Source: Pelobates cultripes (taxonomy: Eukaryota; Chordata; Amphibia; Anura; Pelobatidae). Taken from it: a stretch of 64,000 nucleotides of DNA. Position 1 is the first letter of the stretch. Each line of letters begins with the position of its first letter. Positions 11,713-23,700 of this stretch are shown one piece after another. The DNA lies in the NCBI GenBank assembly GCA_933207985.1, contig OW240915.1:261700395-261764394 (forward strand), read 5' to 3'. The notes beneath the pieces were generated by a model that was given only the letters and a program-made list of their open reading frames with translations, had not been told where the DNA came from and ran no database searches. Made by a program: the position numbers and the translations under genes.

Positions 11713-13545
11713 TTAAAGCGACACTATAGTCACCAGAACAATTACAGGTTAATGTAGTTGTTCTGGTTTTTATAGCCTGTCCCTGCAGGCTTTTTACTGT
11801 AAGCAGTGTCTCTTCTGAGAAAAGGCAGTGTTTACATTACAGCCTTGTAATACCTCTGGTGGCAGTTACTCAGACGGCCACTAGAGGTGCTTACTGGGTC
11901 AGTGAAGCACAGTGTGCAGCACTGAGGTTCAGCGTCTCTACCCTGTGCATGGAGGCACAGAGCGTTCCTCATAGGAATGCATTGATTCAATGTATCTCTA
12001 TGGGGAGATGCTGATTGGCGCAGCACAGTGTTTTGCATCACTTGTACAATAGCCTCCCAATGGCACATTGGATTTAAACCCACCAATCAGAGTGTTCTTA
12101 GCCTAATTGCAGGGCAGGGCAAGGCTTTATAAGCCTTCCCCCGCCCTGCGGAGCTCAGTCTGCGCGGAGCCCTCCATGGGTGAAGATGGATTATTTTTTT
12201 GCGCTCCGTTTTTTTCTTTTTCGTCAGGTTTTTTTTTTAGTTCGACGGTTATGATGGTTTTTTATTTGGCCCTTTTTGGGTCTGAAAAATGAAGATTTGA
12301 GAAAAAAGAAGACGTCGATTTGGTAAGTTTAATTTTATTTTACAGGTTAGTTATTTTATTCCCCCCTCACTATTTTTTAGGGTGAGGGGGGTAGGTAGGG
12401 ACTTTTTATTTGGGTGGGGGGGGTGGGTGACTATTGGCTTGGGGGGGGAATTTACTTAGGGGCCCCACCCGCAGCCCAGGGGTGGGGGCTGGGAGGGAGG
12501 ACAGTAGGTCCCCCCCATTATCTTTATGGCCCCCACCCGCCGCCTAGGGGTGGGGGCCGTGGGGGAGGACAGTAGGTCCCCCCCTCATTATCATTATGGC
12601 CCCCACCCGCCGCCCAGGGGTGGGGGCCAGGGGGGGGTGGGCAGTAGGTCCCTCCCCCCTCATTATCAATATGGCCCCCACCCGCCGCGCAGGGGTGGGG
12701 GACGGGGGGGCAGTAGGTACCCCCCCCCATTATCAATATGGCCCCCACCCGCCGCCCAGGGGGGGTGGGCAGTAGGTCCCTCCCCCCTCATTATCAATAT
12801 GGCCCCCACCCGCCACGCAGGGCTGGGGGCGGGGGGGGGGCAATAGGTCTCCCCTTATTTTACTTTAGGGCCCCCACCCGTCGTTTAGGGGTGGGGGCCA
12901 ATAGTTGTTTTTTTATTTTTTTTACAGTGAGCAGCCACAGGCTGCTCACTGTTTAGTGGACATGCCCCTACTCGCGGTATAGCGAGTAGGGGCATTGGGG
13001 AGATTTTAATCTCCCTTATGCTATTATGGGGGTCATATTGACCCCCATAGTGTGAGGGGGGCCCTGGGGGGGGCTTATGAAGTGGTGGGGAGCACTGCTC
13101 CCTGCCACTTCTATCTTTACATATTACAAGGAGTGAGCTGCGTACCGGTAGCTCCCTCCTTGTAATACACTGAACAAACAAACACTGATACTCAGATACT
13201 CAGTGTTAGTTTGTTCGGCTGATTTTTCAATTCACTCATTTGTCTGTCTGATGAATGAATGAATAGATGAAATTCCCGTTCGCATGTCCAGGTGTTTCAC
13301 TGGGCATGAGCGGGAATCTTACAGCGCTATCTAGTGTGGGCAGGTGACGTGTCCCACAGGGACTTCATCTACCCACACAAAGATGGCGGCGCCGTGAATA
13401 TAGATCGGGGCAGAAAATAAGGATTAAAAAATAGGTAATATGGGGGGCTTAGGGGCATTTGGGGGTGACTAGGGTGTCAGTTAGTGGAGGTGGGAGGGGG
13501 GTTAAAAAAAACAAAACAGGATTCGGCATGACAGTGCCGCTTTAA
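11713..13545. mobile_element. 1.8-kb TTAA-type DNA element with satellite core
   Basis: Starts TTAAAGCGACACTATAGTCAC and ends GACAGTGCCGCTTTAA, giving matching inverted ends next to TTAA. The left 400 bp resemble the fragment at 63333-63560. The interior holds a GC-rich tandem satellite (12460-12910) and several perfect short palindromes (CCCCTACTCG...CGAGTAGGGG near 12965-12992; ATGGGGGTCA...TGACCCCCAT near 13025-13050). No transposase frame is present, so it must be mobilised in trans. Confidence 0.75.
12460..12910. repeat. GC-rich satellite, ~7 copies of a 60-75-bp unit
   Basis: The word GGCCCCCACCCG recurs at about 12460, 12527, 12597, 12671, 12738, 12799 and 12869, each followed by a CAGGGGTGGGGG-type run and usually CATTATCAATATG. 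Open frames here (starting MAPTRR) simply re-read the repeat unit and are not genes. Confidence 0.9.
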
Positions 13546-13789
13546 ATGCAGTCCTTTTCTTTCCAGTTCTTTTTTTTGTTCGTTTTATTTCCACAAATTT
13601 GAACTATGATGGGTTTGCTAAATGGTAAGCCAAGACACAGTGAAACATATATCCTATACTTTAAAGAGCATTCCAAATAATCAATAACATTAATACTATG
13701 GTAACTAATAAAATCTATGATATTAAAGTTCTTATTTTCAGGCCCTAAAAACCTTAGAGTTTTCATTGTTCTTATTCTACTTGCATGTA

Positions 13790-14188
13790 ACTATTACAAC
13801 TATAAAATATATTTCCCCCCTCACTCTTCCACACTTACCGCCCCCCAACTCTGTCACACTCACGACCCCTCTCACCCTGCCACACAAACCCTATAACGAT
13901 CACCACTCAGCCCTGCCACACTCAAACACAACACACAAAGACCACAACCAGCCCTCCTTACACACAACTAAATCCAAGCAACTAATCTACACACGTGCAC
14001 ACAGACACACATATTCACATGCAAGGATGCTTAGGCACATACACAGGTACACAATACCAGACACACAGACACACACAGTCAGAATTGCACACACTCTCAG
14101 ATAAATACACATGTACATAATGTCAAACACACAGACACACTTGGCTCCCCATACACACAACACTCACACAACACTCAGTCAACACACC
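13790..14188. repeat. CA-rich low-complexity region
   Basis: C- and A-rich sequence (CACACTCAC, ACACACAGACACAC words) with no stable unit. It continues on the other side of the hAT element at 14189-15533, and a similar stretch ends at 33840-33890 with the same 'GTCTCTAGGA...CACCCTG...GGG' phrase. Confidence 0.7.
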
Positions 14189-15533
14189 CAGGGCCTGATT
14201 TAGAGCCCAGTGGGCCTGGTGCTGACAATTATGATGGGGCCTAATTACAGAATCTTATCGACTAAAAACACTAAAACAGTCACACCTCCCAAGCATCATG
14301 TATCTGATGGAGATGGTGTTGGAGGGAAACTCAAAGGATTCAGCTATAAGAAAACACATACTCTATGCTAATCTCTCTCTAATTTATGCTTTCATCTTTC
14401 AAGTAAATCCAGAACTGCCAAAAGGGACGAACATGCCCAAAAAGGGGGCATGTCTGTCCAAAGAATTGGAAGGCCAGCATGGCATCAGTGTCCCTATGTA
14501 TCAACATGTCAGTGTCCCCATGTAGCCCAGTCCCCTAGTCTCCCAGTGTCTCAGTGTCCTCATTTCTCCCCGTGTCCCCATGTCTCAGTGTTTCCCTTGA
14601 CACTAGGATACTAGGGGACACTGAGACACAGTGAGACATGGGGACACTGAGACACCAGGGAACACTGAGACACCCACGGACACTGAGACACTTGGGGACA
14701 CTGGGAGACATGGGGGCACTTGTGGATACAGACATGGGGACACAGAGACATGGGGACACACACACTGGGAGACTAGGGGACACTGGGAGACATGGGGACA
14801 CTGAAACACTAGGGACACTGGCTGGGAGGCTTGGGGACAATGAGACACTTGGGGACACTGTGAGACATAGGGGCACTTGTGGACATAGACATGGGGACAA
14901 TGAAAAATCTTGGGGCACTGGGAGACATGGGGACACTGAGACACTAGGGACACTGGCAGACATGGGGACACTGAGACACTAGGGACACTGGGTGGGAGAC
15001 ATGGAGACACTGTGTCCCTAGTGTCTCCATTTCCCAATGTCCCTATGTCTCACAGTGTCCCCTAGTGTCTCAGTGTCCCCAAGTGTCTCAATGTCCCCTA
15101 GTGTCTCAGTGTACCCATGTTTCCCAGCTGCCTTTCCTCTCCATCCTTCACTTCCCTGAGCTGAAGTCTGTCTGCAGAATGGGAGCTGCAGTCTGAACTC
15201 TCTGTGCTGTTTAGCTGCTCCACTGCGGATCAGTAAATATAGAGAGGCAGGGAGGGATATGCTGTAACGTCCTATCCCTGCCCCTCTCCACACACAGTAA
15301 CCCCTACTGGCTGGTGCTAGTATTGCAGAGTAATCTCCACTTATACTGAGGAAAATATCTGATTGTGCTGGTAAAATACCAGTCAGGTGGCAAACCCAAA
15401 AGTAGTGTGTAAAAAACAAAAAAAAAACCATTTTATTTTTCTTAAATGGGCCTGGGCCTGGGCCTGCAGCTCCATCGGGCCTGGGCCTGGGCCTGGAGCT
15501 GCAGCTCCATCAGCCCCTATGTTAATCACCCTG
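14189..15533. mobile_element. non-autonomous hAT, 1.35 kb, with palindromic minisatellite
   Basis: Starts CAGGGCCTGATTTAGAGC and ends GTTAATCACCCTG. The flanking octamers AACACACC (14181-14188) and ACAACACC (15534-15541) agree at 6 of 8 positions, which fits a decayed 8-bp duplication. The first 280 bp and the last 100 bp match the clearer hAT copy at 30888-33218, so the two belong to one family. The centre is a GACACTGAGACAC minisatellite. Confidence 0.78.
14520..15125. repeat. head-to-head GGGACACTGAGACA minisatellite
   Basis: Outer parts (14520-14595 and 15015-15125) read CAGTGTCCC/GTCTCAGTG, while the middle (14600-15010) reads the reverse complement GGGACACTGAGACAC many times. The array can thus fold as one long imperfect hairpin. 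Serine/valine-rich open frames on both strands are artefacts of the repeat. Confidence 0.88.
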
Positions 15534-15615
15534 ACAACACCAATCACAGAAATCACAGAGTCCAGTGCTCTAGGAAGGGGCCCAACTTTGCACCCTGTCT
15601 GGGCCCTGGGAAACT

Positions 15616-16080
15616 TTAAAGGGATTCTATAGTGCCAGGAAAACAAACCTGTTTTCCTGGCACTATATGGTAAATAGGTCATCCCAACGCCCTCCCGTGT
15701 GACCCCCTCTTGCATGGCTGAAGGGGTTAAAACCTTTAGCCACTTACCTAAATCCAGCACCTATGTCCCGCGGCGCTGGGTAAGGCTCCGCTCACGCTCC
15801 TCCCCTGCCGACAGGCAATGGCCGCGCGCACATTAGACCTCTCATAGAAAATGCTTTCCTATGGGGAAAATCTGACGCTGGAGGTCCGTGAGGATTCCGG
15901 AAGCCCTCTAGTGGCTGTCTTTTAGACAGCCACTGGAGGCAGACTTAGAGCTGCAATATAAACATTGCTGTTCTCGGGAACTGCAATGTTTTACATTGCA
16001 GCACTAAGTACAAAAGGGTCACAGCACCCAGACCACTTCAATGAGCTGAAGTGGTCTGGGTGAATACAGTGTCCCTTTAA
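15616..16080. mobile_element. TTAA-type MITE, 465 bp
   Basis: TTAAAGGGATTCTATAGTGCC at the left, ACAGTGTCCCTTTAA at the right, with subterminal palindromes TGCCAGGAAAACA...TGTTTTCCTGGCA and CCAGACCACTTC...GAAGTGGTCTGG. It is the same family as 7505-7780 and 34619-35111. Confidence 0.88.
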
Positions 16081-16639
16081 TCCAGCACTGTCTATAGCAA
16101 TCCCTGCTCTTGTGCTTGGAGGGAAGTAGGGAAGAGCGCAGTGAGTAAATGTCGGTTTTCAGACAAACACTGTCTAACTCAAGGTGCACATATATGGCTG
16201 AAGGATCCGGTCATATACTAAAGGTTGGGTTGAGTTTTACATATACATCATTTAAAATCAATTTCCTTTTGAAACGCGATAGAAGGATTAATATATTAAA
16301 ACAGTTTTTAGGTGATCGTTGTCCTTTAAACCATTGTTTTAGATTGTTACCTGGCTGTTTAATCCACCAAGATAAATTGAAAATTAAAATAGTGGTAGGT
16401 TCTACTTTGTTTCTCTTTTTGCTTTCTTTCTCTGTGTCTCACAGCCCAGAGAAACAATAGTTATATATTGTTTAAGTAATATGGACAGCTGACCAGGCTT
16501 CCAGTAATGATGTCTCAATTCCTCTTAAAATTAGGAAATGAGGGTGATGGAGCTAAGCTTCAGTTTTATTTCTCCATTAATTAACAACCTTTGCTGTTCA
16601 CATTTGTCATGAGATTTGAGATATGTACCAGAGTTTTCA

Positions 16640-16908
16640 AGGTGTATGCACGTTGTTCAGGAGGGGGAGTGGTGGAACAGACTAGCCATTTCTTGCACAT
16701 ATTAAAATATTTGCCTAATAAATCATATCAGCCAGATTATCAATTACTACAAGTAACTGCAAGTACAAATATTACAGTAGTAAACTGTAGGTAAACATGG
16801 TAACATTGTAATAGTAAAGTAATATGTTGTAAAATGGTGGAAGTCTGTGAATGGTAGAGGGGTTCTCCCTTGGGCCGGTGCTAGCAGTGTGGCCTTGTCC
16901 TGGAGGTA
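16640..16908. repeat. old tandem repeat unit, copy 1 (left of the LINE)
   Basis: GGTGGAACAGACTAGCCATTT, then a TAACTGCAAGTACAAAT stretch and ATGGTAACATTGTAATAGT, then GGAGGTATC. The same order returns at 27727-28118 and, broken, at 29078-29209. The unit is about 400 bp and was present before the LINE, Penelope-like and LTR insertions that now separate its pieces. Confidence 0.75.
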
Positions 16909-19129
16909 TCTTTTTTTGACAATCTTTATTTATGTATTCAGTTTTACAATTTTGAAAGGATGGGTGTACAGAAGGGAAAAGGGTGGGAAGTCAAACAGTT
17001 ATTTGTATTGCACCAATGCAGTGATAGATATCCATAATAGCATAACAATACCCATTTCCGTGTTTATAGATCACACAGTAGTTGAGAGCTGTGGGTATAC
17101 CCATTATCTAGTGCAATTCGACCTGTTCTGTATCTGTGAGTGTCCTATGTCTTTGATATTCTCATACCCCCAACCATTTGGGACTTCTTGCAGCTCAGGG
17201 CGTGATATTCGTGGGAGGGGTGTGGGGCCCAGCCAAGTGCAAGTATGTAGAGGCTGTATGTATGGGTGGGTCTGCTTGTGGCGGGGCTTCCCGGCAGGTT
17301 TGTTTAGGGCTTTTCAAATGTTGTGGCTAGGGTGTCCTGTCCTGTCCCACCTGTGTCCAGGTGTACGAACCCTGGAAGGAATGTTCTTTTCTGTGGTTGG
17401 GGGAGCATGAGTAAGAGATATGTCCAGCGGGTGTGCGAGCCTAGCAGGTGGTATTGCATGTGTGTTGTTGGGTTGCTTCTGGGGCTAAAAGCTGTGGGGT
17501 CTATTGTGCGGTGGATCTAGCTTATGGGCCATTAGATTTTTGGGCGTTTAGGGTATCTTGTGTGTTTCTGTCCCTTAATATCGCTTTTGTGAGTTCTATC
17601 TACTGTCCCTCTGTGGATCCGTGTTTGGTATGGTACATCTGTACATGTTCTCTTGGATTGAATGTCTCAGTCAAGTACGTGGTGTGGGGTGGTCTGGTCA
17701 AGCAGAAGTCAGGGGGATGAGGGGGTTATATGGGGTGGGGTGGCGGGTGCAGTCTAGCTGGGGAAAAGAGGAAGCAAGATTAGGAGTAAGGCGGGAGAGG
17801 GCATCGGTTACTTATCGGAGCGAAGTTTTTCATGAGGCTGAGCCTGCTGCCGCGGTGTATAGGATCCAGGGGGTCCAGGTTAGGTGGCATTTCTCTGAAT
17901 GGCCCCGGAGGGCTGCTGTCATGGACTCCATGGAATGTATTTCTCCCACTCTATCCACCCATTGTTGGAAGGTGGGGGAAGTCGTTTTTTTCCACAGGGT
18001 GGGTATCAGTGATTTAGCTGCAGTCAGTAGGTGTCTAGTGAGGGATTTTTTGTATGTTTGCAGCGAAATGCTGGTGTGATGTAGTAGCATGGGTAGGGGT
18101 TGAAGTGGGAGCTCAGGGTCTGATATCTCTCGTATTTTGGTGTTTACCATCTCCCAGAATGGGATGATGGCTGGGCAGGTCCACCATATGTGGATCATGG
18201 TGCTTCTCTCTGCTCCGCATCTCCAGCATTTTTCGTCATTGTCCGGGTTCATGCGATGCAGTATGTCAGGGGTTCGGTACCAGGTGGTTAGTAGTTTATA
18301 GCTCATCTCCTGAAATTTTGAGCTAATAGAGCTTTTGTGTGTGAGTAGGAATATTTTATCCCATTCACGGGCCTCAAGTACCTCCCCCGTCTCCCTCTCC
18401 CATCTGGCGATGTATTTCGGTGGTGGTCTATTCTCACCCTCCAATAGCAGTGCATATAGCGTCGAGATCCCTCTCTCGATGTGTCGTCTACTGATGCATA
18501 TTTTTTCAAAATATGTGGGGTCTCGGTGGAATTGCTGTTTGGCTGTCGCGGAGTTGTAGAAGGATTTGACCTGGTGATATCTGAACCGGTCGAGCATCGT
18601 TGGTGCAGTATCAGGGATTAGTTCGGGTAGGGTTTTCAGTGCGCTGTTGTTGCTCCATTGGCGTATATAGGACCAATCGGACCGGCCAAAGTTTCTTAGG
18701 TCTGCGGGTGACAGTCCTCCTCCAATGTCTGGGTTATGGGTGAGGGGTGTAAGCGGGTTGCTATGTGTCATCAGCTGGTAGGGGAATCGGAGAGCGCACC
18801 ATACTTTTAGGGTTGCGGCTATCAGAGGATTGCTGGTGTTGAGGGCGTTCGGTGTAATTCCCGTCCTCCATAGTTCCGAGGGTATTTTCCCCTCGGCCTG
18901 AGCTAGTTCTGCCCGCACCCATAGTTTCTCCGTTGGATGCGAGTGCCAGCAGGGGCGGACTGAGAACCCTCAGGGCCTTCGGGCAAAATAAATCAAGGGC
19001 CCCCTTACAGGCCCCACCCATACTCTGCAGCAAGCGCCACCCTTGTCCCGCCTCCATGCACCGCCTCCAGCCACACCCTACACAATCTTTAGACACAAGG
19101 AACAAAAGGGCAATAAGCCCTTCGAGGCC

Positions 19130-19440
19130 CCAGTAGAGACTACAATTGAGGGCTAATGGGCCATGGAGGGGGGTCTTTCTAGCGGAGGCTATCTCAGTGT
19201 CCTTTAGAGAGTGTGTTAGAAAGAATCCCCTCCAAGCCCCATTAGAGACTACAATGGAGTCTAAAAGGCTTGGAAGGGGGTCTTTCTAACAGAGGCCATC
19301 TCAGCGTCCATTAGATATCCCCTGCTGGAAACAGTCGCCTCCAGGCCCCAGTAGAAACTACAATTGAGGGCTAATGGGCCATGGAGGGGATTTCTAGCAG
19401 AGGCTAGAGTCTAATGGGGCCTGGAGGGTGGTCTCTCCAG
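19130..19440. repeat. degenerate tandem repeat inside the hAT (GGGCC..TGGAGGGGGTCTTTCTA)
   Basis: Three to four copies of a GAGACTACAAT...GGAGGGGGTCTTTCTA...CTCAGTGTCC block, about 120 bp apart and partly inverted. Non-coding. Confidence 0.6.
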
Positions 19441-19514
19441 CTCTCTTCCTATTCACAATATAGCAACACAACATAGCTCGCTGATACCTAAGCCAAGTTG
19501 GCTCCTCTTACCTT

Positions 19515-19745
19515 AATTACTGTTGCTGGCTGGCAGTCTGTGGGCTTGCTGGCTGCGGCTGGCAGGCTGTGGGCTTGCTGGCTACTGCCGGCAGGCTGTG
19601 GGCTTGCTGACTGCGGCTGGCAGGCTGTGGCTTGCTGGCTGTAAGCCTGTGGCTTGCTGTAGGCCTGTGGGCTGGCTACTGGCCTGTGGGCTGGCTAACT
19701 GGCTGGCTACTGGCCAGCCTGTGGGTTGGCTGGCTGGCTACTGGG
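19515..19745. repeat. GGCTGGCAGGCTGTGGGCTTGCT minisatellite
   Basis: Units of about 20-40 bp built from CTGGCTGCGG, GGCAGGCTGTGG and GCTTGCTGGCT words repeat through the interval. It lies within the hAT element at 18950-21001. Confidence 0.85.
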
Positions 19746-20125
19746 GCACTTGTAGATTATTTAAAGAAATAATCCATGCACAATAACCACTACTGCTCCA
19801 GAGTAAGTAGTCAAACCGTTTAAGAACATTTGACAACTTACCTGGGGTCTGCTGGGATATGGGCTGTAGTAGGGAATAGGAGCAGTGGTGCAATGTGTGT
19901 GAAAGGTTCAGTGTGTGTGTGGGGGTGTAGTGTGTGAATGTGTAGGGTGTGTGGGCAGTGTATGTGTGTGGCAATGTTAGTATGGGGGGCTGTGTATGGG
20001 GGTCTGTGTGTATATGGGTGGGCAGTGTATGTGTGTGTGTGAGGCAATGTGTGTAAATGTGTATGGTGTGTATGGGGGCAGTGTGTGAATGTGTATGGTG
20101 TGTGTGTGGGGGCAGTGTGTTTATG

Positions 20126-20205
20126 GGGCTAGAGTTCACTCTCACCACTGCGACCACCAGGAATCCATGGGGGTTACAGTGTTGAGAGTGAACTCTAGCC
20201 CGTAG
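20126..20205. repeat. hairpin: GGGCTAGAGTTCACTCTCA and its complement
   Basis: GGGCTAGAGTTCACTCTCA at about 20136 is answered by TGAGAGTGAACTCTAGCCC near 20182-20201, leaving a loop of about 25 bp. A third, related copy (GGGCTAGAGTTGACTCTCG) follows at 20211. Confidence 0.8.
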
Positions 20206-20374
20206 CTCCAGGGCTAGAGTTGACTCTCGCAAGAGCAGTAACGTTGCCATGGTAACCGCGGCAACGCTCTGTGCTCGCGCAAGAAGGACCCAGAGGAGCT
20301 GCAGGGTGAGCTCCCAGGTCCTCTCTTCCTCCCCTGCCCGCACGGTGCCTGCGGACAGGGGAGGGGGGGCATTC

Positions 20375-20571
20375 TTCCCTCTCTTTCTCCCCCCTCCCCA
20401 TCTCTCTATTCCCCCTGTGTCTCATTCTTCCCTCTCTGTCTCTTTCTCCCCCTCCCCATCTCTCTATTCCCCCTCTTTCTCCCCGTGTCTCATTCTTCCC
20501 TCTCTGTCTCCCCCCTCCCCATCTCTCTATTCCCCCGTGTGTCATTCTTCCCTCTCTGTCTCTTTCTCCCC
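20375..20571. repeat. pyrimidine-rich tandem array (CTCTCTGTCTCTTTCTCCCCC)
   Basis: Units made of CATTCTTCCCTCTCTGTCTC and CCCCATCTCTCTATTCCCCC repeat until the sequence gap. The array probably continues into the gap, which may be why assembly failed there. Confidence 0.85.
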
Positions 20572-20671
20572 NNNNNNNNNNNNNNNNNNNNNNNNNNNNN
20601 NNNNNNNNNNNNNNNNNNNNNNNNNNNNNNNNNNNNNNNNNNNNNNNNNNNNNNNNNNNNNNNNNNNNNNN
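20572..20671. other. assembly gap (100 N)
   Basis: A run of exactly 100 unknown bases, usually the placeholder for a gap of unknown size, between a pyrimidine-rich array and a strong hairpin. Confidence 0.98.
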
Positions 20672-20762
20672 GGAGCATGTGTCTGTCATGCTCCTTTGCG
20701 GTTCCCACATCCCGTGCTGGGAATTGTGGGAACCGCAGGGAGCCTGACAGACACATGCTCCT
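20672..20762. repeat. long perfect-arm hairpin at the gap edge
   Basis: GGAGCATGTGTCTGTCATGCTCC..GCGGTTCCCAC is answered by GTGGGAACCGC..GGAGCCTGACAGACACATGCTCC, so nearly the whole 91 bp pairs with itself around a short centre (ATCCCGTGCTGGGAATT). It lies inside the hAT element. Confidence 0.88.
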
Positions 20763-23700
20763 CCTCCTTCTTCTGTGTTAGTGAGCGGAATGCCGCCGGA
20801 CCAGTGAGGCTGTCACCCGGTCTGGCGGCTGCAGCATGAAATCGGCCGGCCCCCTCACAGTGTGCCACCGGACCGGCCACCCGGTGGCACCTGCAGTCCC
20901 CCCCAATCCAGCCCTGCCGCCGGGCCCCCTGGCGGCGGGCCCCCCTCCCGGCCGGGCCCTCGGACCGTGTCCGAAGTGCCCGACCGGTCAGTCCGCCCCT
21001 GAGTGCCAGTCAGTGACCCTCAGCAAATGGGTTGCTCGGTAGTAGCCAATGATCGAGGGGAGTCCCGCTCCCCCCTGCAATTTGGGTAGCTCCAGTTGGA
21101 GCTTGCTGATTCTCGGAGCTCCTCTTTTCCATACGAAGTGTCGAATCGCGGTGGAAATGTTGTGGAAAAAGGCCTGAGGGACGGTGATCGGGATTGTCTG
21201 GAAGAGATACAGAATGCGCGGGAGGATGTTCATTTTTATTGCGTTAATACGACCGAACCACGAAATGTAGAAGTCAGTCCATTTGGCCATGTCAGCCTGT
21301 AGGGAGGTGAGGATTGGGGCAAAATTAGCCTGGTAAAGATGTGAGAGGTCTTTGGTCAACCAAATGCCGAGATATTTCAATTTGGTACCGCACCATCTGA
21401 ACCCGTAGTGGGAGCGTAGTTGCGCACCGAGTGCGGCTGGGGCCGCGATGTTCATGGCCTCCGACTTGTCGGTGTTGAGTTTCAGGTTCGAGATCCTCCC
21501 AAATCGTTGGAATAGGCCTAGTGTGTTTGGGATGGAGATCAGGGGTTGTCCCAGGAAGAACAGCAGGTCGTCGGCGTATGCCGCTACCCGATGTTCTACG
21601 TTCCCTATTGTGTGTCCTGTGATTCCCCCGTCCATCCTGACCGCCTCCAGGAACGGTTCCAGGGAGAGGGCGAACAGCAGGGGGGACAGGGGACACCCCT
21701 GTCGTGTGCCATTTCGTATAGGGAATGGCTCTGAGAGGGCACCGTTGACTCGTATTCGAGCCGTGGGTGTCGTGTAGAGTGCCGCTATCCATGTTCGGAT
21801 ATTAGGTCCGAGTCCCATGTGTTGTAGGGTGGCTGCGAGGTAGGCCCAGTCCACTCGGTCGAAGGCCTTTTCAGCGTCCGTGGAGAGGAGAGTAAGATGC
21901 CGACCCTGCCTTCGAGCCGAGTGGATAATGTTGAGGGCCCGTATGGTGTTGTCCTGTGATTCTCTGCCTGGGATGAAGCCCACCTGGTCCGGGTGGACCA
22001 GTGAGGGAAGCACCCCGGCAAGACGGAGGGCCATGGCCTTCGCAAACAACTTTAGGTCTGCATTCAGGAGGGAAATGGGGCGGTAACTCGCACAGCAGGC
22101 TGGATCTTTTCCCTCTTTGGGTAGGACCGTAACCACGGCCCTGAGGGTGTCCATCGGGAACTGTTCGCCCTCTAGCAGTGAGTTCAGGCCTGTCAACAGG
22201 TGCGGCAGCAGAACGTCTCTAAATGTGCGAAGGTAGCTCCCAGGGAGACCATCTGGACCCGGCGCCCTGTTTGATTTGGTTAGTTTAAGCGCCGCAGTTA
22301 GTTCCTCCAGGGACAGGGGCTGTTCCATGTTCGCGGCTTGGTCGGGGGTGAGTTTCCGGGTGACGTGTTTGGTGAGGAAGTCTGTTAGCTCGCGTTTGTG
22401 TTGTGCGGGGAAAAGTGCGCTGGGCGTGTCGGCCAGGTTATATAGGCTTGTGTAGTATTCCCTGAATGCCTGTAGAATCTCTGCTGGCAGTCTCGTTTCC
22501 TGTTGGCCATGGGCTTTTATTTTGTGAATGTGGGTTTGCCTCCGTCTCTGCTGCAAAGTCCGGGCCAGCAGTCTACCGCATTTATTCGAGTGTTCATAAA
22601 AAAAGCGGTGTGAGCTGCGTACCACTTTAAGCAGCTTCTGTGAGAGTATGTCCCTAAGCTGTCTTCTCGCGTTGGTCAGTTGGAGGTAGATGTCTTCTGT
22701 CAAATCCCTTTTATGGGTGGATTCGAGTTCAGTTATCCGTTTAGTAAATTCCAGGATGCGTCTGGTGTTCTCCCGTTTGCGTTGTGTGCAAAGATTTATG
22801 TAGTGCCCCCTGACTACGCATTTGTGCGCCTCCCAGGTTGTCAGAGGGGATACGTCCGGGGTGGTGTTTGTTTCAAAATATTGGGTAAGGACCTGTGTGG
22901 TCAGCCTAGAGCATTCTGTATCCGATAGTATGGTTTCGTTTAATCGCCAATGGCGCTCCCGTGGCTTGAAGAGGGGCGATTGAATCTGGATGGACACAGG
23001 GGCGTGATCAGAGTCTCCTTGGATCCCAATGTCTGCGGTGATAAGCAGGGGGAGGAACTCTTGCGCGATAAAGATGTAATCTATCCTGCTGTATTGATTG
23101 TGGGGGGCAGAGTAGCAGGTATAATCCCTGCTGTCCGGGTGTGCCGCCCGCCAGCAGTCGGATAGGCCTAGTCTGTTGAGTGTTTGTTTGGTCCTGCGTA
23201 TGCAGTGGTCTGGGATGGTGCTGTCACCCCTTGACGTGTCTACTCGGGGGTCCAGAGGGGTGTTCAAGTCACCCGCTAATATCAGTAAGCCTTCCTTGAA
23301 TTTGTCTAAGCGGGACAGTGCCTTAGCCAGGAATGTGTGTTGACCCCGGTTGGGGCAGTACACATTAGCTAGGGTATACGGGCGTTCTGCTATGGTTCCT
23401 TTTATGAAGAGATACCGTCCCAGTGGGTCTACCTGTGTGGCGGTGCATTGGAAGGGCACCGTCCCTGCGAAGAGAATTGCCACACCTGATTTTTTTGAGT
23501 CCTGGTGGTTCGCGAAAAAGCCCTGGGGGAATCATTAATCATGTAATGTGGGGGCTGACCCATCTTTAAAGTGGGTCTCCTGCAGAAATGCCATGGAGAC
23601 CTTCTGGGACCACAGTGTCCGCAGAAGATGTGTGCGCTTCTCGGGGATGTTCAAGCCCCTTATGTTGTTGGACCAGAACCGAAGCGGGGCTGATTTAAAT

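Larger units (their letters stand above)
18950..21001. mobile_element. non-autonomous hAT, 2.05 kb, inside LINE ORF2
   Basis: AGTGCCAG lies at 18942-18949 and again at 21002-21009. The element starts CAGGGGCGGACTGA and ends TCAGTCCGCCCCTG, a perfect 14-bp inverted repeat. An exact 8-bp duplication plus these ends make this a certain hAT-type insertion. The interior holds several tandem arrays, a hairpin pair and a sequence gap but no transposase frame. The block ATTATTTAAAGAAATAATCC near 19755 recurs in the hAT at 38303-39345, linking the two. Confidence 0.95.

Noticed and set aside
12524..12956. Open frames starting MAPTRR
   Set aside because: Each restarts with the satellite unit and both strands are open; repeat artefact.
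14535..15037. Ser/Val/Pro-rich open frames, several per strand
   Set aside because: Produced by the GACACTGAGACA minisatellite in the hAT element, as are similar frames at 31639-32810.
19738..20343. His/Thr-rich 201-codon frame on the minus strand
   Set aside because: Runs through a (GT)-rich array inside a non-autonomous hAT element; no transposase motif.
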